The notes beneath the pieces were generated by a model that made no database searches, was not told the origin of the DNA, and saw only the letters and a program-made list of their open reading frames with translations. Of a stretch of DNA of 57,260 nt, positions 34,204 to 43,199 are shown piece by piece (position 1 is the first letter of the stretch; each line of letters starts with the position of its first letter). This stretch comes from Alistipes sp. (GTDB taxonomy: Bacteria > Bacteroidota > Bacteroidia > Bacteroidales > Rikenellaceae), in assembly GCA_021201825.1 (NCBI GenBank), contig JAJQED010000035.1:1-57260 (forward strand), in the 5' to 3' direction. Position numbers and translations under genes: made by a program.

Positions 34204-35061
34204 CTAAATAAAACGGACGTTGTCAATGAGCCGGACATTGCCGGCCTGTACGGCGGCACAGCCCTGTATGCCGCCCTCTTCGTCCCAAGAACGTGCCGGC
34301 AGGAGGGTAGCCGCGTTCACGAGCCGAAAATATATAACCTCCAACAATTGCTCCGAATCTATCTCCCGGGCCACCTCACGTTCGGTTTGCCCAACGGAGA
34401 CCGGGATGCCTGCCTCCAGTTGCTCGCGTACCTTTTGGGCGGCGGAGCTCATGGCCCGGTAGATGGCCGGGGCGGCGGCCCGGTGTTCGGGGCCGAGCAG
34501 GGTGTTGCGGGAACTCATGGCCAGGCCATCCGGCTCCCTCACCGTGGGACAGCATACTATCTCGAGGCCGTAACCGCACTGGCGGCATAATTCTTTCACT
34601 ACGGCGACCTGCTGGAAATCCTTTTCGCCGAAATAGGCCCGGTCGGGCCCGACCAGTTCGAACAGCCGGCTTACCACCTGCGCCACTCCGTTGAAATGGC
34701 CCGGGCGGGTAGCCCCCTCCATCACGGAATCCAGCGGCCCGAAGTCGAACCGGCGCCCGTCCTGTTCGGGATAGACCTCCTCGACGGACGGCATAAAGAC
34801 CACGTCCGTACCCGCACGCTCCAGCAACTCGAGATCGGCCTCGGGCGTGCGCGGGTATTTGCGCAGGTCCTCCGGGTCGTTGAACTGGGAGGGGTTGACA
34901 AATACGCTGGCCACTACCACCGCGTTATCCTCCCGCGCCCGCTCCACGAGCGACAGGTGCCCGGCATGGAGTGCCCCCATCGTGGGGACGAGCCCACGGG
35001 GACGGCCCGGCAGGGCTTCGAGCGCCTGCTCGAGCGAGATGCGAGTAGTAAATATCTGCAT
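34204..35061 (-). CDS. panC: Pantothenate synthetase
   Basis: A 285-residue ATP-dependent ligase that joins pantoate and beta-alanine. Signatures are [20 protein letters not shown] at residues 23-42 (HIGH-type nucleotide motif), [34 protein letters not shown] near 150 and a KMSKS-like SSRNTLL near 185. It is the first gene of panC-panD. A -7 box TAACTTTG lies 65 bases upstream. Confidence 0.96.
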   Translation of the reverse strand: MQIFTTRISLEQALEALPGRPRGLVPTMGALHAGHLSLVERAREDNAVVVASVFVNPSQFNDPEDLRKYPRTPEADLELLERAGTDVVFMPSVEEVYPEQDGRRFDFGPLDSVMEGATRPGHFNGVAQVVSRLFELVGPDRAYFGEKDFQQVAVVKELCRQCGYGLEIVCCPTVREPDGLAMSSRNTLLGPEHRAAAPAIYRAMSSAAQKVREQLEAGIPVSVGQTEREVAREIDSEQLLEVIYFRLVNAATLLPARSWDEEGGIQGCAAVQAGNVRLIDNVRFI

Positions 35062-35125
35062 TGTTTTTGGCGCCGCAAGCAGGTAAGCAGCACGTTTTTT
35101 GCCACTATGCCTGTCGACGGCGCAG

Positions 35126-35133
35126 CAAAGTTA
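35126..35133 (-). promoter_or_regulatory. -7 box of panC-panD
   Basis: TAACTTTG on the minus strand. The expected -33 position shows no clear TTTG. Confidence 0.45.
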
Positions 35134-35287
35134 TGAATTAGATTATAAATAACGCGGTATCCACCCAAGAAAAACCGGTCCCCTCTGTCCTGCCCGGCGG
35201 TTATTTACAAAGGGATACACCCCCGTCCCTCTCCCGGCCGATATAAGAGGCCGGCAGTCGGCAGATCGCCCTGCCGGGAATGTACTG

Positions 35288-35475
35288 TCCGAGATTGCTT
35301 CGGGCTTCCAGCCCTCGCAATGACGGAAAAGAGAAAAAGAGTTTGCTTCACTGACGTTCGCAATGACGAGGGAAAGAAGAAGATTGCTTCACTGGCGTTC
35401 GCAATGACGGAACGGAGAGGTTCGCAATGACGGGAAAGAGAACCTGTCATTCCGAACTGGTGGAACCCGGAGAAA
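35288..35475. repeat. Family B repeat cluster
   Basis: Units with centres TTCGGGCTTCCAGCCCTC, TTCACTGACGTTC and TTCACTGGCGTTC. The lead-in TCATTCCGAACTGGTGGAACCCGGAGAAAT, which also precedes copies 7 and 9 of family A, follows. The gap 35062-35834 holds no gene. Confidence 0.8.
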
Positions 35476-35654
35476 TATCCTATCCCGGCAAAGCCGGGAG
35501 GTGTCCGCCATTTTCGCCGGGTCAGGATTAAAGTCGCAAGAGGGAGATCACCCGAACTACCATGTAGTGAGGGAAGCTCCCGGGAGCGACACCTGATCCC
35601 GGCGAGGCGGTGTCTTTTGCTCCACTTTTGGATAAGCAAAAGTGGAAAAGAAAT
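35476..35654 (+). repeat. Family A long palindromic repeat, copy 6
   Basis: A full-length copy. The terminal hairpin loop is GATAAG instead of GACAAG. The trailer GCGCAAGGCATTGACAATT follows. Confidence 0.9.
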
Positions 35655-35689
35655 AGCATAAAATGCGCAAGGCATTGACAATTTTCGCA

Positions 35690-35782
35690 ATGACGAAAGG
35701 AAGAAATAGATTGCTTCACTGCGTTCGCAATGACGGGAACATCATTACGAGGAGCACAGCGACGAAGCAATCTTAATTGGAA
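35690..35782. repeat. Family B repeat cluster
   Basis: A TTCACTGCGTTC-centred unit and a unit with the centre GAGGAGCACAGCGACGAA. The second ends 24 bases before the -7 box of the peptidase gene. Confidence 0.8.
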
Positions 35783-35805
35783 GCGCGCTTTTCCGGTAAA
35801 AACAA

Positions 35806-35813
35806 TAACTTTG
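35806..35813 (+). promoter_or_regulatory. -7 box of the DPP III-like peptidase gene
   Basis: A perfect TAACTTTG, 21 bases before the ATG. It lies immediately beyond the last B repeat. Confidence 0.5.
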
Positions 35814-35834
35814 TGGGGATCAAAACCCACCGCC

Positions 35835-37874
35835 ATGAAAATAACATTACCGACCGTTATTATGTCAGCAGCAATACTTAGCATAACCGCGTGTAACCGC
35901 GCGCAGGAGCCGCAGGAGCCCGGTTTCAGTTGGACCGTGGACCGGTTCGACGATATAAAGATACTGAGGTACCAGGTGCCGGAGTTCGACTCGCTCAGCC
36001 TCGACGACAAGATGCTTGTCTATTACCTTAGCCGTGCGGCCCTCTGCGGGCGGGACATACTGTTCGACCAGAACTGCCGCTATAACCTGCCGGTGCGCCG
36101 CACCCTTGAGGCGATGTACGAACACGGTACGACGGGCCGGGCCTCCGAGGAGTGGGCCGGGTTCGAGAAATACCTTAAAAAAGTGTGGTTCGCCAACGGG
36201 GTCCATCACCACTATTCCAACGATAAGTTCAGCCCGGAGTTCAGCCCGGAGTTCTTCGACCTGCTGTTCAACTCCACGCCGCAGGATCGGTTCCCGGACG
36301 ATTACGGTACGCCCGAGGAACTGGCATATATCGTTAAAAAGGTGATCTTCGATCCGGACTTCATGCCCCTGCGGGTAAACCAGCAGGAGGGTGAGGACAT
36401 GCTGTTGACCTCGGCCATGAATTATTACGAGGGGGTCACCCAGCAGGAGGCCGAGCAGTTCTACGACCGTATGGCGGACCCGGCGGACAATACGCCCGTC
36501 TCCTACGGCCTGAACAGCAAACTGACCAAAGACCAGGACGGCAAGCTGGTCGAAAGGGTATGGAAGATCGGCGGGATGTACTCCCCGGCCATCGAGAAGA
36601 TCGTCTACTGGCTCGAAAAGGCTTCGGAGCATGCCAACCCGGTACAGCGGGCCGCCATCGAGAAACTGATCTCGTTCTACATTACGGGCGATCTGGAGGA
36701 GTTCGACCAGTTCAATATAATGTGGGTGCAGGACACCCTGTCGATGGTCGATTACGTCTGTTGTTTCACCGAGGTTTACGGCGACCCGCTCGGTCTCAAG
36801 GCTTCGTGGGAGTCGATGATCAACTTCCGCAACAACGAGGCTACCCGCCGCACGGAGATTATAAGCCGCAACGCCCAGTGGTTTGAGGACAACTCGCCCA
36901 TCGATCCCCGGTTCAAAAAGCCGGAGGTCAAAGGGGTGTCGGCCAAAGTGATAACCGCGGCGATGCTGGGCGGGGACTGTTACCCGGCCACTCCCATCGG
37001 GGTCAACCTGCCCAATGCCGACTGGATCCGCAGGGACTACGGTTCCAAATCGGTAACCATCCAGAACATCACCGACGCATACGACCAAGCGGCTAAAGGC
37101 AATGGCTTCCTCGAAGAATTCATGCTCCGCGAAGAGGACCGTGAGCGCATAGAGAAATACGGCTCGCTTGCCGATAACCTGCATACCGACCTGCACGAAT
37201 GCCTGGGCCACGGCTCCGGCCAGCTGGTGCCTGGGGTCAAGGGGGACGAGCTGAAAAATTACGGGTCGCCCCTCGAGGAGGCCCGCGCCGACCTGTTCGC
37301 GCTCTACTACATAGCCGACCCGAAACTTATGGAACTGGGGATCGTCCCGTCCGAGGACGTGGCCAAGGCCGAATATGCCCGCTACATTATGAACGGCATG
37401 ATGACCCAGCTCACCCGCATCCAGCCCGGCAAAAATGTCGAACAGGCACACATGCGCAACCGTAAGCTGATCGCCGAATGGTGTTACGAGCGGGGCCTGC
37501 CGGAAAACGTTATCGAAAAGGTGGTCCGGGACGGCAAGACCTATGTCGTGGTCAACGATTTCGACAAACTGCGCGGGCTTTTCGCCGAGCTTCTGCGGGA
37601 GGTACAGCGCATAAAGTCCACCGGGGATTACCAGGCCGGCCGGGCGCTCGTGGAGAAATACGGGGTGCAGGTGGACCCGGCGCTCCATGCCGAGGTGCTG
37701 GCCCGTTACTCGGCCCTGGGTATCGAACCCTATTCGGGCTTCGTAAACCCGGTCTACAACCCGGTGATGGAGAACGGCAAGATAGTGGACATACAGGTGG
37801 AATACACTGACAGCTACGTGGAACAGATGCTCGACTATTCGCGCAACTGGTCCTACCTGCCCTCGAAGAACTGA
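35835..37874 (+). CDS. Dipeptidyl-peptidase III-like lipoprotein (M49)
   Basis: A 679-residue zinc metallopeptidase that probably removes dipeptides from N termini in the periplasm. The signal peptide ends in the lipobox SITAC. The M49 zinc motif HEXXGH appears as HECLGH beginning at H454. The second motif, EEARAD at 481-486, corresponds to EECRAD of the family. The body (FSWTVDRFDDIKILRYQVPEFDSLS at the front) agrees with Bacteroidota DPP III-like proteins. I start at the ATG at 35835; the open frame reaches back into repeat DNA. A small 12-base duplication gives FSPEFSPEF near residue 135. It opens a plus-strand run to 42756. Confidence 0.92.
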   Translation: MKITLPTVIMSAAILSITACNRAQEPQEPGFSWTVDRFDDIKILRYQVPEFDSLSLDDKMLVYYLSRAALCGRDILFDQNCRYNLPVRRTLEAMYEHGTTGRASEEWAGFEKYLKKVWFANGVHHHYSNDKFSPEFSPEFFDLLFNSTPQDRFPDDYGTPEELAYIVKKVIFDPDFMPLRVNQQEGEDMLLTSAMNYYEGVTQQEAEQFYDRMADPADNTPVSYGLNSKLTKDQDGKLVERVWKIGGMYSPAIEKIVYWLEKASEHANPVQRAAIEKLISFYITGDLEEFDQFNIMWVQDTLSMVDYVCCFTEVYGDPLGLKASWESMINFRNNEATRRTEIISRNAQWFEDNSPIDPRFKKPEVKGVSAKVITAAMLGGDCYPATPIGVNLPNADWIRRDYGSKSVTIQNITDAYDQAAKGNGFLEEFMLREEDRERIEKYGSLADNLHTDLHECLGHGSGQLVPGVKGDELKNYGSPLEEARADLFALYYIADPKLMELGIVPSEDVAKAEYARYIMNGMMTQLTRIQPGKNVEQAHMRNRKLIAEWCYERGLPENVIEKVVRDGKTYVVVNDFDKLRGLFAELLREVQRIKSTGDYQAGRALVEKYGVQVDPALHAEVLARYSALGIEPYSGFVNPVYNPVMENGKIVDIQVEYTDSYVEQMLDYSRNWSYLPSKN

Positions 37875-37937
37875 TAACTTTCCGCCGGCCGAACTGACGG
37901 CACAAGGCCGGAACGAACCTGAACTTAAAAAAATATT

Positions 37938-38858
37938 ATGGCACAGCTCGTATTCCGGGCCGACCTCACGAAATGGGCGGTCCGCAGGCTTAAGATCCTG
38001 GTGGTTTTCGCGGCCATTGCGGCCGTTTTCTGGTTGAGCTACAACGGCGAGCATGAACTTGTGGACCTAGTAGCGGCCCTTTTCTTTGCGGTTGTCGGAG
38101 CCGTACTTTTTCTGGTCGACATTATGCTCCCACCCCGTATCACCATATCGGACGGGGAGCTGAAAATGCGGCGTGCCCGCTTCCGCTTCGATGATGTGAT
38201 CGACGTGAACCATTATAAGGACGAATACGTTTTTTACCTGGCTTCCCGTAAGCGGGTGGTGGTCAACCTCTCGGTCTTCTCCAACGTTGACAAAAAAGAG
38301 ATGGACCGGATACTTGCCGCCGAATGTATGCGCCACCTTGCAGACGAAAAGATAAGGGAAAAGATCGCCAAAGCCTCCGACATCTCCGGCCTGGAATTCA
38401 CCGTCCGGGCCCGGCACAGCACCGTGCCCTATGTTTTCCTGTGGTTCATGGGGCTGTTCGGTTTGCTGTTCCTTATAGTTTATGTGGTTTTGTTTATCGC
38501 CGGCGAGGCCGGGGGCTCGGGTTTGCTGTTCCTCGTGCTATGGTTCGGGATCACCGGTATTTTCTATGTTCTGGATAAACGGGCGGCCAAATGGGTCTTC
38601 TCGTTCCGGGACGATATGTTCACTTTCTCGCGCAAGGGTAAGGTCAAATTCACGTTCGCCCGGGCCGACGTACAGGGCGTGTCGTTCAAACCGCTCGGGC
38701 AGAACTTTATCCAGTTCCGCACCGCCAACGGCAAGAAGTACGCCCTGCCGCTCCAATCGTTCGCCCGCAAGGACCGCAAGCGGCTCGAGGAAAATGTCCG
38801 GCGGATATTCTTCCTGCCCGAGCAGGGTAAAAAGACTCTGTTCAACATTAAATTATAG
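37938..38858 (+). CDS. Unknown membrane protein with two hairpin-plus-PH-like units
   Basis: A 306-residue protein that seems internally duplicated. Unit one has two membrane segments (about 18-37 and 43-64). Then comes a strand-rich domain PPRITISDGELKMRRARFRFDDVIDVNHYKDEYVFYLASRKRVVVNL ending in a helix (KKEMDRILAAECMRHL). Unit two has two membrane segments (about 163-188 and 195-212) and a similar domain WVFSFRDDMFTFSRKGKVKFTFARADVQGVSFKPLGQNFIQFRTANGKKYALPL ending in a helix. Function is unknown. The layout matches the single unit encoded at 32445-32966. It lies between the DPP III-like gene and recO. Confidence 0.78.
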   Translation: MAQLVFRADLTKWAVRRLKILVVFAAIAAVFWLSYNGEHELVDLVAALFFAVVGAVLFLVDIMLPPRITISDGELKMRRARFRFDDVIDVNHYKDEYVFYLASRKRVVVNLSVFSNVDKKEMDRILAAECMRHLADEKIREKIAKASDISGLEFTVRARHSTVPYVFLWFMGLFGLLFLIVYVVLFIAGEAGGSGLLFLVLWFGITGIFYVLDKRAAKWVFSFRDDMFTFSRKGKVKFTFARADVQGVSFKPLGQNFIQFRTANGKKYALPLQSFARKDRKRLEENVRRIFFLPEQGKKTLFNIKL

Positions 38859-38886
38859 ACCCCGTTACAGGGTATCGCCCCGTTTC

Positions 38887-39612
38887 ATGAAGAATTACAA
38901 GGCCACCGGCGTGGTGCTTCATACGGTGAGGTACGGCGAGAGTTCCGTGATCCTCTACATGCTGACCGACCAGGTCGGCCGCCAGTCATACATGGTGCAG
39001 GGAGTGCGGGGCGGCAAATCCAAAAGCAACCGTGGGTCCATCCTGCAGCCCATGTTCGTGCTGGATTTCGTGGGACTTCACTCCCCGAAGATGGAGCTGC
39101 ACCGCATCCGGGAGATGCGCACGGCGTTCCCCATGTCCACCATACCGTTCGATATCCGCAAGAGTACTATCTCGCTTTTCATGGCCGAGCTGTTATACCG
39201 GCTGGTGCGGGAAACGGAGCCGCACAGCCCGCTGTTCGATTTCGTTCGCGGGTCGGTGGAGGCGCTGGACGGCATGTCGGACGGGGTAGCTAACTTCCAT
39301 ATCTGGTTTTTGGCCCAGCTGAGCCAATACCTTGGGTTCTGCCCGGGTAACGAGCACGCCCCCGGAAGCTGGTTCGACATACAGAACGGGTCCTACACTC
39401 CGCTCGAACCACGCCACGGCATGGCTTTCGACCGCGAGACCGCCGCCCTGCTGAACGATATGATGCAGGCGCGGGTGGAGGACCTGGCCGGGGTCAAGCT
39501 GTCGCGTTCGCGGCGGTCGGGGTTTTTGGAGGCCATGCTGGGATATCTCGGGTACCACCTCGACACCGTGGACCAGATACGCTCGGTCCAGATCCTCAAG
39601 GAGGTTTTCTGA
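38887..39612 (+). CDS. recO: DNA repair protein RecO
   Basis: A 241-residue recombination mediator that works with RecR to load RecA at gaps. The N-terminal OB fold begins MKNYKATGVVLHTVRYGESSVILYMLTDQVGRQSYMVQGVRGGKSKSN, typical of Bacteroidota RecO, and a helical C-terminal domain follows. The zinc-finger cysteines of some RecO proteins are not seen. I start at the ATG at 38887; the open frame extends into the preceding gene. It lies 28 bases downstream of the double PH-like gene. Confidence 0.9.
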   Translation: MKNYKATGVVLHTVRYGESSVILYMLTDQVGRQSYMVQGVRGGKSKSNRGSILQPMFVLDFVGLHSPKMELHRIREMRTAFPMSTIPFDIRKSTISLFMAELLYRLVRETEPHSPLFDFVRGSVEALDGMSDGVANFHIWFLAQLSQYLGFCPGNEHAPGSWFDIQNGSYTPLEPRHGMAFDRETAALLNDMMQARVEDLAGVKLSRSRRSGFLEAMLGYLGYHLDTVDQIRSVQILKEVF

Positions 39613-39712
39613 AAAAGCGGAGGCCGGACGGGCAGGTACCGGCCGCGATCGGGCGGTACCACCGTACGGAAATTTTATTACCTTTATTCCGCTTACTTAA
39701 ACCCTACGACCC

Positions 39713-40300
39713 ATGAAAAAAACTCTGTTGCTTCTTTTGCTGCTGCCGGCTTTGGCCCAAACGGCCAACTGCCAGTATTTCGGCGTAAAGGGCGGGGCCA
39801 ACATCGCCATGCACAACAATGCGAGCGCCGCCGACGCCACGCTCTATTTCCATACGGGTATTTACCTGCGCGAATCCCTCGAACCGCGCCGTGGGCTTTG
39901 GCACCGGTTCTTTATACAGCCCGAGCTGACCTATTCGCGACAGGGCGCTTCGCTGCCGGACGACGAGCTGTGGATAAAGAACGACTATGTAAACCTTTCG
40001 CTCGTATTCCAGTATATGCCCCTGCGCAAACTGGGGCTTGAATTCGGCCCTCAGGTGGGCTACCTGGCCATCAGCGACGTTACGGACAAATGGGCCGGCA
40101 AGAAGAACAGGGAGGGGGTAGGGTCCATGTTCCGCAAGACCGATTACGCCCTCTGTTTCGGCATCTTCTACCGGACGTGGACTTTCGCGGACTTTTCGGT
40201 CCGCTATAACCTCGGCCTTAACGATATCGTGCGCCATAATCCCGGCAAGCGGGTAAACAACGGCGTGTTCCAATTCTCGATGCTGATAGACATTTGGTAG
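39713..40300 (+). CDS. Outer-membrane beta-barrel protein (PorT-like)
   Basis: A 195-residue protein with a clear signal peptide (MKKTLLLLLLLPALAQTANC). It is followed by QYFGVKGGANIAMHNNASAADATLYFHTGIYLRESL, the typical opening strand of the small beta-barrel family in Bacteroidota. Alternating hydrophobic residues continue to the end, and the last residues QFSMLIDIW have the aromatic C terminus expected of barrels. It probably sits in the outer membrane; its partner or cargo is unknown. It is about 100 bases after recO. Confidence 0.82.
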   Translation: MKKTLLLLLLLPALAQTANCQYFGVKGGANIAMHNNASAADATLYFHTGIYLRESLEPRRGLWHRFFIQPELTYSRQGASLPDDELWIKNDYVNLSLVFQYMPLRKLGLEFGPQVGYLAISDVTDKWAGKKNREGVGSMFRKTDYALCFGIFYRTWTFADFSVRYNLGLNDIVRHNPGKRVNNGVFQFSMLIDIW

Positions 40301-40384
40301 CGTTCCACGGTTTATTTTAACCGGGCCGGTCCTCACGCCACGGCGGGGGCCGTGCCGCAGGACCGGATTTTGCAGCATAATGGT

Positions 40385-40392
40385 TATTTTTG
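40385..40392 (+). promoter_or_regulatory. -7 box very close to the uvrC start
   Basis: TATTTTTG ends 7 bases before the ATG at 40400. A transcript starting from it would have almost no leader. No -33 box was found. Confidence 0.3.
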
Positions 40393-40399
40393 CAACCGT

Positions 40400-42238
40400 A
40401 TGGCAACAGTCCGGGATAAACAATACCTCAAGGATAAGGTCGCGCTTCTGCCCGACCTGCCGGGCGTGTACCAGTTCCTGAACTGCGACGGCACGGTGAT
40501 ATATGTCGGCAAGGCCAAGAACCTGAAAAAACGGGTCTCCTCCTACTTTATGGAGGGCAAGGACCAGTATCCCAAGGTGACGGTCATGCTGCGGCATATC
40601 TGCGATATACGCCATATCGTGGTCTCCACCGAGCAGGACGCTCTGCTGCTGGAGAACAACATGATAAAGAGCCTCCAGCCCCGCTACAACGTCCTGCTCA
40701 AGGACGATAAGACCTATCCGTGGATTGTGGTGCGCAACGAGCCGTTCCCGCGTGTGGAATCCACCCGGATCATCAACCGGGACGGGTCGCGGTACTTCGG
40801 GCCCTACTCCTCCGTGGTGGTGCAGAAGAACATGCTGGAGCTTATCCGGGCCCTGTACCAACTGCGCACCTGCTCGCTCAACCTCGCCCCGGCGATGATC
40901 GAACGCGGCAAATACAGCGTCTGCCTGGAATACCACCTGGGCAACTGCCAGGGCCCCTGCGTCGGTAAACAGACCGAGCAGGATTACGACCACAATATTG
41001 CCATCCTTATGAAGACCCTTGCGGGGGATATGCGCTCCACGCGCAGCTACCTGCAGGAAAGGATGGCCGAAGCGGCGGCCGGGATGAAATTCGAACTGGC
41101 CGAGCGCTACAAACAGCGTCTGCGTCTACTGGACAGCTATGTGAGCCGTTCGGTGGTGATCAGCACCACTACCGGGGACCTGGATGTCTTTTCCCTGCTC
41201 AAGGATATAGACGCGGCCTACGTCAATTTTGCCCGGATAGTCGGCGGGGCCATCGTGAACAGTTTCACCGCCCAGCTCTCCCTCGGTGCCGAGGACGACG
41301 ACCGCACCATACTCACCCGGGCGCTGCAGCAGGTGAGCGAACGTATCAGCGGGCCGCTGGCCCGTGAGGTGGTCGTACCCCTCTGCCCGGAAGAAGAGTT
41401 GTTCCCCGGGGTGAAGTTCACCGTGCCCAAACGCGGCGAAAAGCTGAAACTGCTGGAATTCTCGCTCAAGAACGCCAAAGCCTACCGGCTCGAACGGCTG
41501 AAGAACCTCGAGATCAAAGACCCGGGACGCCATGCCAACCGCATCCTGGAAACCATGCAGCGGGAACTGCGCCTGCCCCGCCTGCCCCGCCACATAGAGT
41601 GCTTCGACAATTCCAACCTGCAGGGTACCAATCCGGTAGCCTCCTGCGTGGTGTTTCGTGACGCCAAGCCCTCCCGGAAGGAGTATCGCCACTTCAACGT
41701 CAAGACGGTGGTAGGCCCGGACGACTTCGCCTCCATGCGCGAGATAATCTACCGCCGTTACCGCCGCCAACTGGACGAGGGCAACGACCTGCCTGACCTG
41801 ATAATCGTCGACGGCGGCAAAGGCCAGCTGAGTTCGGCCTACGGGGTGCTGAAAGAACTGGGCCTCGAAGACAAGGTCCCCATAATTGGGCTTGCAAAGC
41901 GCATCGAGGAGGTCTTCTACCCGAACGACCCCAACCCCTATTACCTCGACCGCACGGGCGAACCCCTGCGGGTTATCATGCACCTGCGTAACGAAGCCCA
42001 CCGCTTCGGGATCACGTTCCACCGCAGGAAGCGGTCGCTGGATTTTATAAAGAGCGAACTGGAACTCATCCCCGGCCTCGGACCGTCCTCGATAACCAAA
42101 CTGCTGAAAAAATTCCGCACGGTGAATTCCATCAAAAACGCCCCCGAAGAAGTACTGGCCGCCGTTATAGGGGCCGCCCGGGCCCGTGCGCTCAAGGATT
42201 TCTACCGCTCGGTGAACGAAGTCCCTGCCGAAGACTGA
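40400..42238 (+). CDS. uvrC: Excinuclease ABC subunit C
   Basis: A 612-residue nuclease of nucleotide excision repair that cuts on both sides of the lesion after UvrAB binding. The GIY-YIG domain spans about 15-95 (LPGVYQFLNCDGTVIYVGKAKNLKKRVSSYF). A UVR-type segment (MAEAAAGMKFELAERYKQRLRLL) lies near 220. The C-terminal RNase H-like nuclease has IECFDNSNLQGTNPVAS and PDLIIVDGGKGQLSSA. The helix-hairpin-helix end reads LIPGLGPSSITKLLKKF. I use the ATG at 40400; the frame opens 16 codons earlier. Confidence 0.97.
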   Translation: MATVRDKQYLKDKVALLPDLPGVYQFLNCDGTVIYVGKAKNLKKRVSSYFMEGKDQYPKVTVMLRHICDIRHIVVSTEQDALLLENNMIKSLQPRYNVLLKDDKTYPWIVVRNEPFPRVESTRIINRDGSRYFGPYSSVVVQKNMLELIRALYQLRTCSLNLAPAMIERGKYSVCLEYHLGNCQGPCVGKQTEQDYDHNIAILMKTLAGDMRSTRSYLQERMAEAAAGMKFELAERYKQRLRLLDSYVSRSVVISTTTGDLDVFSLLKDIDAAYVNFARIVGGAIVNSFTAQLSLGAEDDDRTILTRALQQVSERISGPLAREVVVPLCPEEELFPGVKFTVPKRGEKLKLLEFSLKNAKAYRLERLKNLEIKDPGRHANRILETMQRELRLPRLPRHIECFDNSNLQGTNPVASCVVFRDAKPSRKEYRHFNVKTVVGPDDFASMREIIYRRYRRQLDEGNDLPDLIIVDGGKGQLSSAYGVLKELGLEDKVPIIGLAKRIEEVFYPNDPNPYYLDRTGEPLRVIMHLRNEAHRFGITFHRRKRSLDFIKSELELIPGLGPSSITKLLKKFRTVNSIKNAPEEVLAAVIGAARARALKDFYRSVNEVPAED

Positions 42239-42429
42239 CCCCGGTCCCCTTCCACTCCTCATTTGCCACTTCTCGCAAGTGCTCCGATGCTTCCGGACAG
42301 CGGTTTATGTTGATAAAATAGTGATAACTTAACGCGCCCCGGACGACACCGTAAGGCGGTTCTGCATAATTTTATTTGCGGAAAGGAGTTATAAGTACCC
42401 CGTTTGTTCCGCTCTTATATTATACCTCC

Positions 42430-42756
42430 ATGGAAAAAAAACAGGAAATAGATATCGAACTCGACGAAACGGTGGCACAAGGCAATTACGCCAACCTGGC
42501 CATCATTTCACATTCAGCATCGGAATTCGTCATAGACTTCGCCGCACTTATGCCCGGAGTCCCCAAAGCCAAAGTCAAAAACCGTATCATCCTCGCCCCG
42601 GAACACGCCAAGCGCCTGCTGATGTCCCTCCAGGACAATATCACCCGCTACGAAAGCAACGTGGGCCGCATAAACATCACAGCTCCGCCCCAACCGGAAA
42701 ACCCGGACGAAAAACCGGGACCCATGACGGTCGGATTCAACGTCGGAGAAGCCTGA
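42430..42756 (+). CDS. DUF3467 protein
   Basis: A 108-residue small soluble protein of unknown function. MEKKQEIDIELDETVAQGNYANLAIISHSASEFVIDFAALMPGVPKAKVKNRIILAPEHAKRLL (about 1-64) is the recognisable DUF3467 core. Members in other bacteria have no assigned role. The tail is Pro- and Glu-rich. The ATG at 42430 is chosen; the frame opens at 42376. Two hairpins follow about 85-140 bases downstream (42842-42860, and 42868-42896 with arm ACAACGCCGGA), the second a perfect 11-bp stem. Confidence 0.88.
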   Translation: MEKKQEIDIELDETVAQGNYANLAIISHSASEFVIDFAALMPGVPKAKVKNRIILAPEHAKRLLMSLQDNITRYESNVGRINITAPPQPENPDEKPGPMTVGFNVGEA

Positions 42757-42867
42757 CAAACCACATCCCGAATAACCTTTTTATTCTATACAATACAATT
42801 AACTAAAAAGATCTACTTCCCTTAACTCCCTTAAAAACACTATCCAAAAGGCCTTTGGATATCTCAA

Positions 42868-42896
42868 ACAACGCCGGACAACCCATCCGGCGTTGT
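42868..42896 (+). terminator. Hairpin downstream of the DUF3467 gene
   Basis: A perfect 11-bp stem (arm ACAACGCCGGA) with a 7-base loop. No T run follows, so termination is uncertain. Confidence 0.45.
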
Positions 42897-42930
42897 CATG
42901 TATTGCGAAATTTGAGGATCGAATTTTTCT

Positions 42931-43180
42931 GTTCTTTCTTGTAAGAAAGAACCAAAGAATTTTGCGAGGAACGAGGGCATGAAAACTTGTTTTCAGTGCC
43001 AAGTGACGATGCAAAATCAGGAACTAACTTTTGGAGATACTGCGTATCTCATGATTTTCTCAATTAGTAAATAGGGAGAGGCAAGCCAACGGCTTTTTGC
43101 CTCTCCCTATTTACTAACTGACAGTAGCAGGAAACGAAGTTTCCAGAAGAGTTTTCTGGTTCTCTTTTGCAAAAGAGAAC
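42931..43180. repeat. Family C modular palindromic cassette, copy 3
   Basis: A 250-bp cassette. It starts with a palindrome of arm GTTCTTTCTT around GT (42931-42952) and ends with a perfect palindrome of arm GTTCTCTTTTG (43159-43180). Between them are GAGATACtgcGTATCTC and a perfect 21-bp central stem at 43064-43084/43097-43117 (arm begins TTAGTAAATAGGGAGAG). These are followed by GGAAACgaaGTTTCC and CCAGAAgagttTTCTGG. It fills the gap between the DUF3467 gene and glutamate dehydrogenase 2. Apart from this and two hairpins, the gap 42757-43199 has nothing else. Confidence 0.9.
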
Positions 43181-43199
43181 AAAAATATGATCAGTAAAA

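Noticed and set aside
35865-38054. A 729-codon minus-strand frame
   Set aside because: It lies antisense to the DPP III-like gene, which has intact HECLGH and EEARAD motifs. Long shadow frames are expected in GC-rich DNA.
38482-39612. A 376-codon frame ending in recO
   Set aside because: The first 135 codons overlap the preceding gene in another frame. The conserved RecO start is the ATG at 38887.
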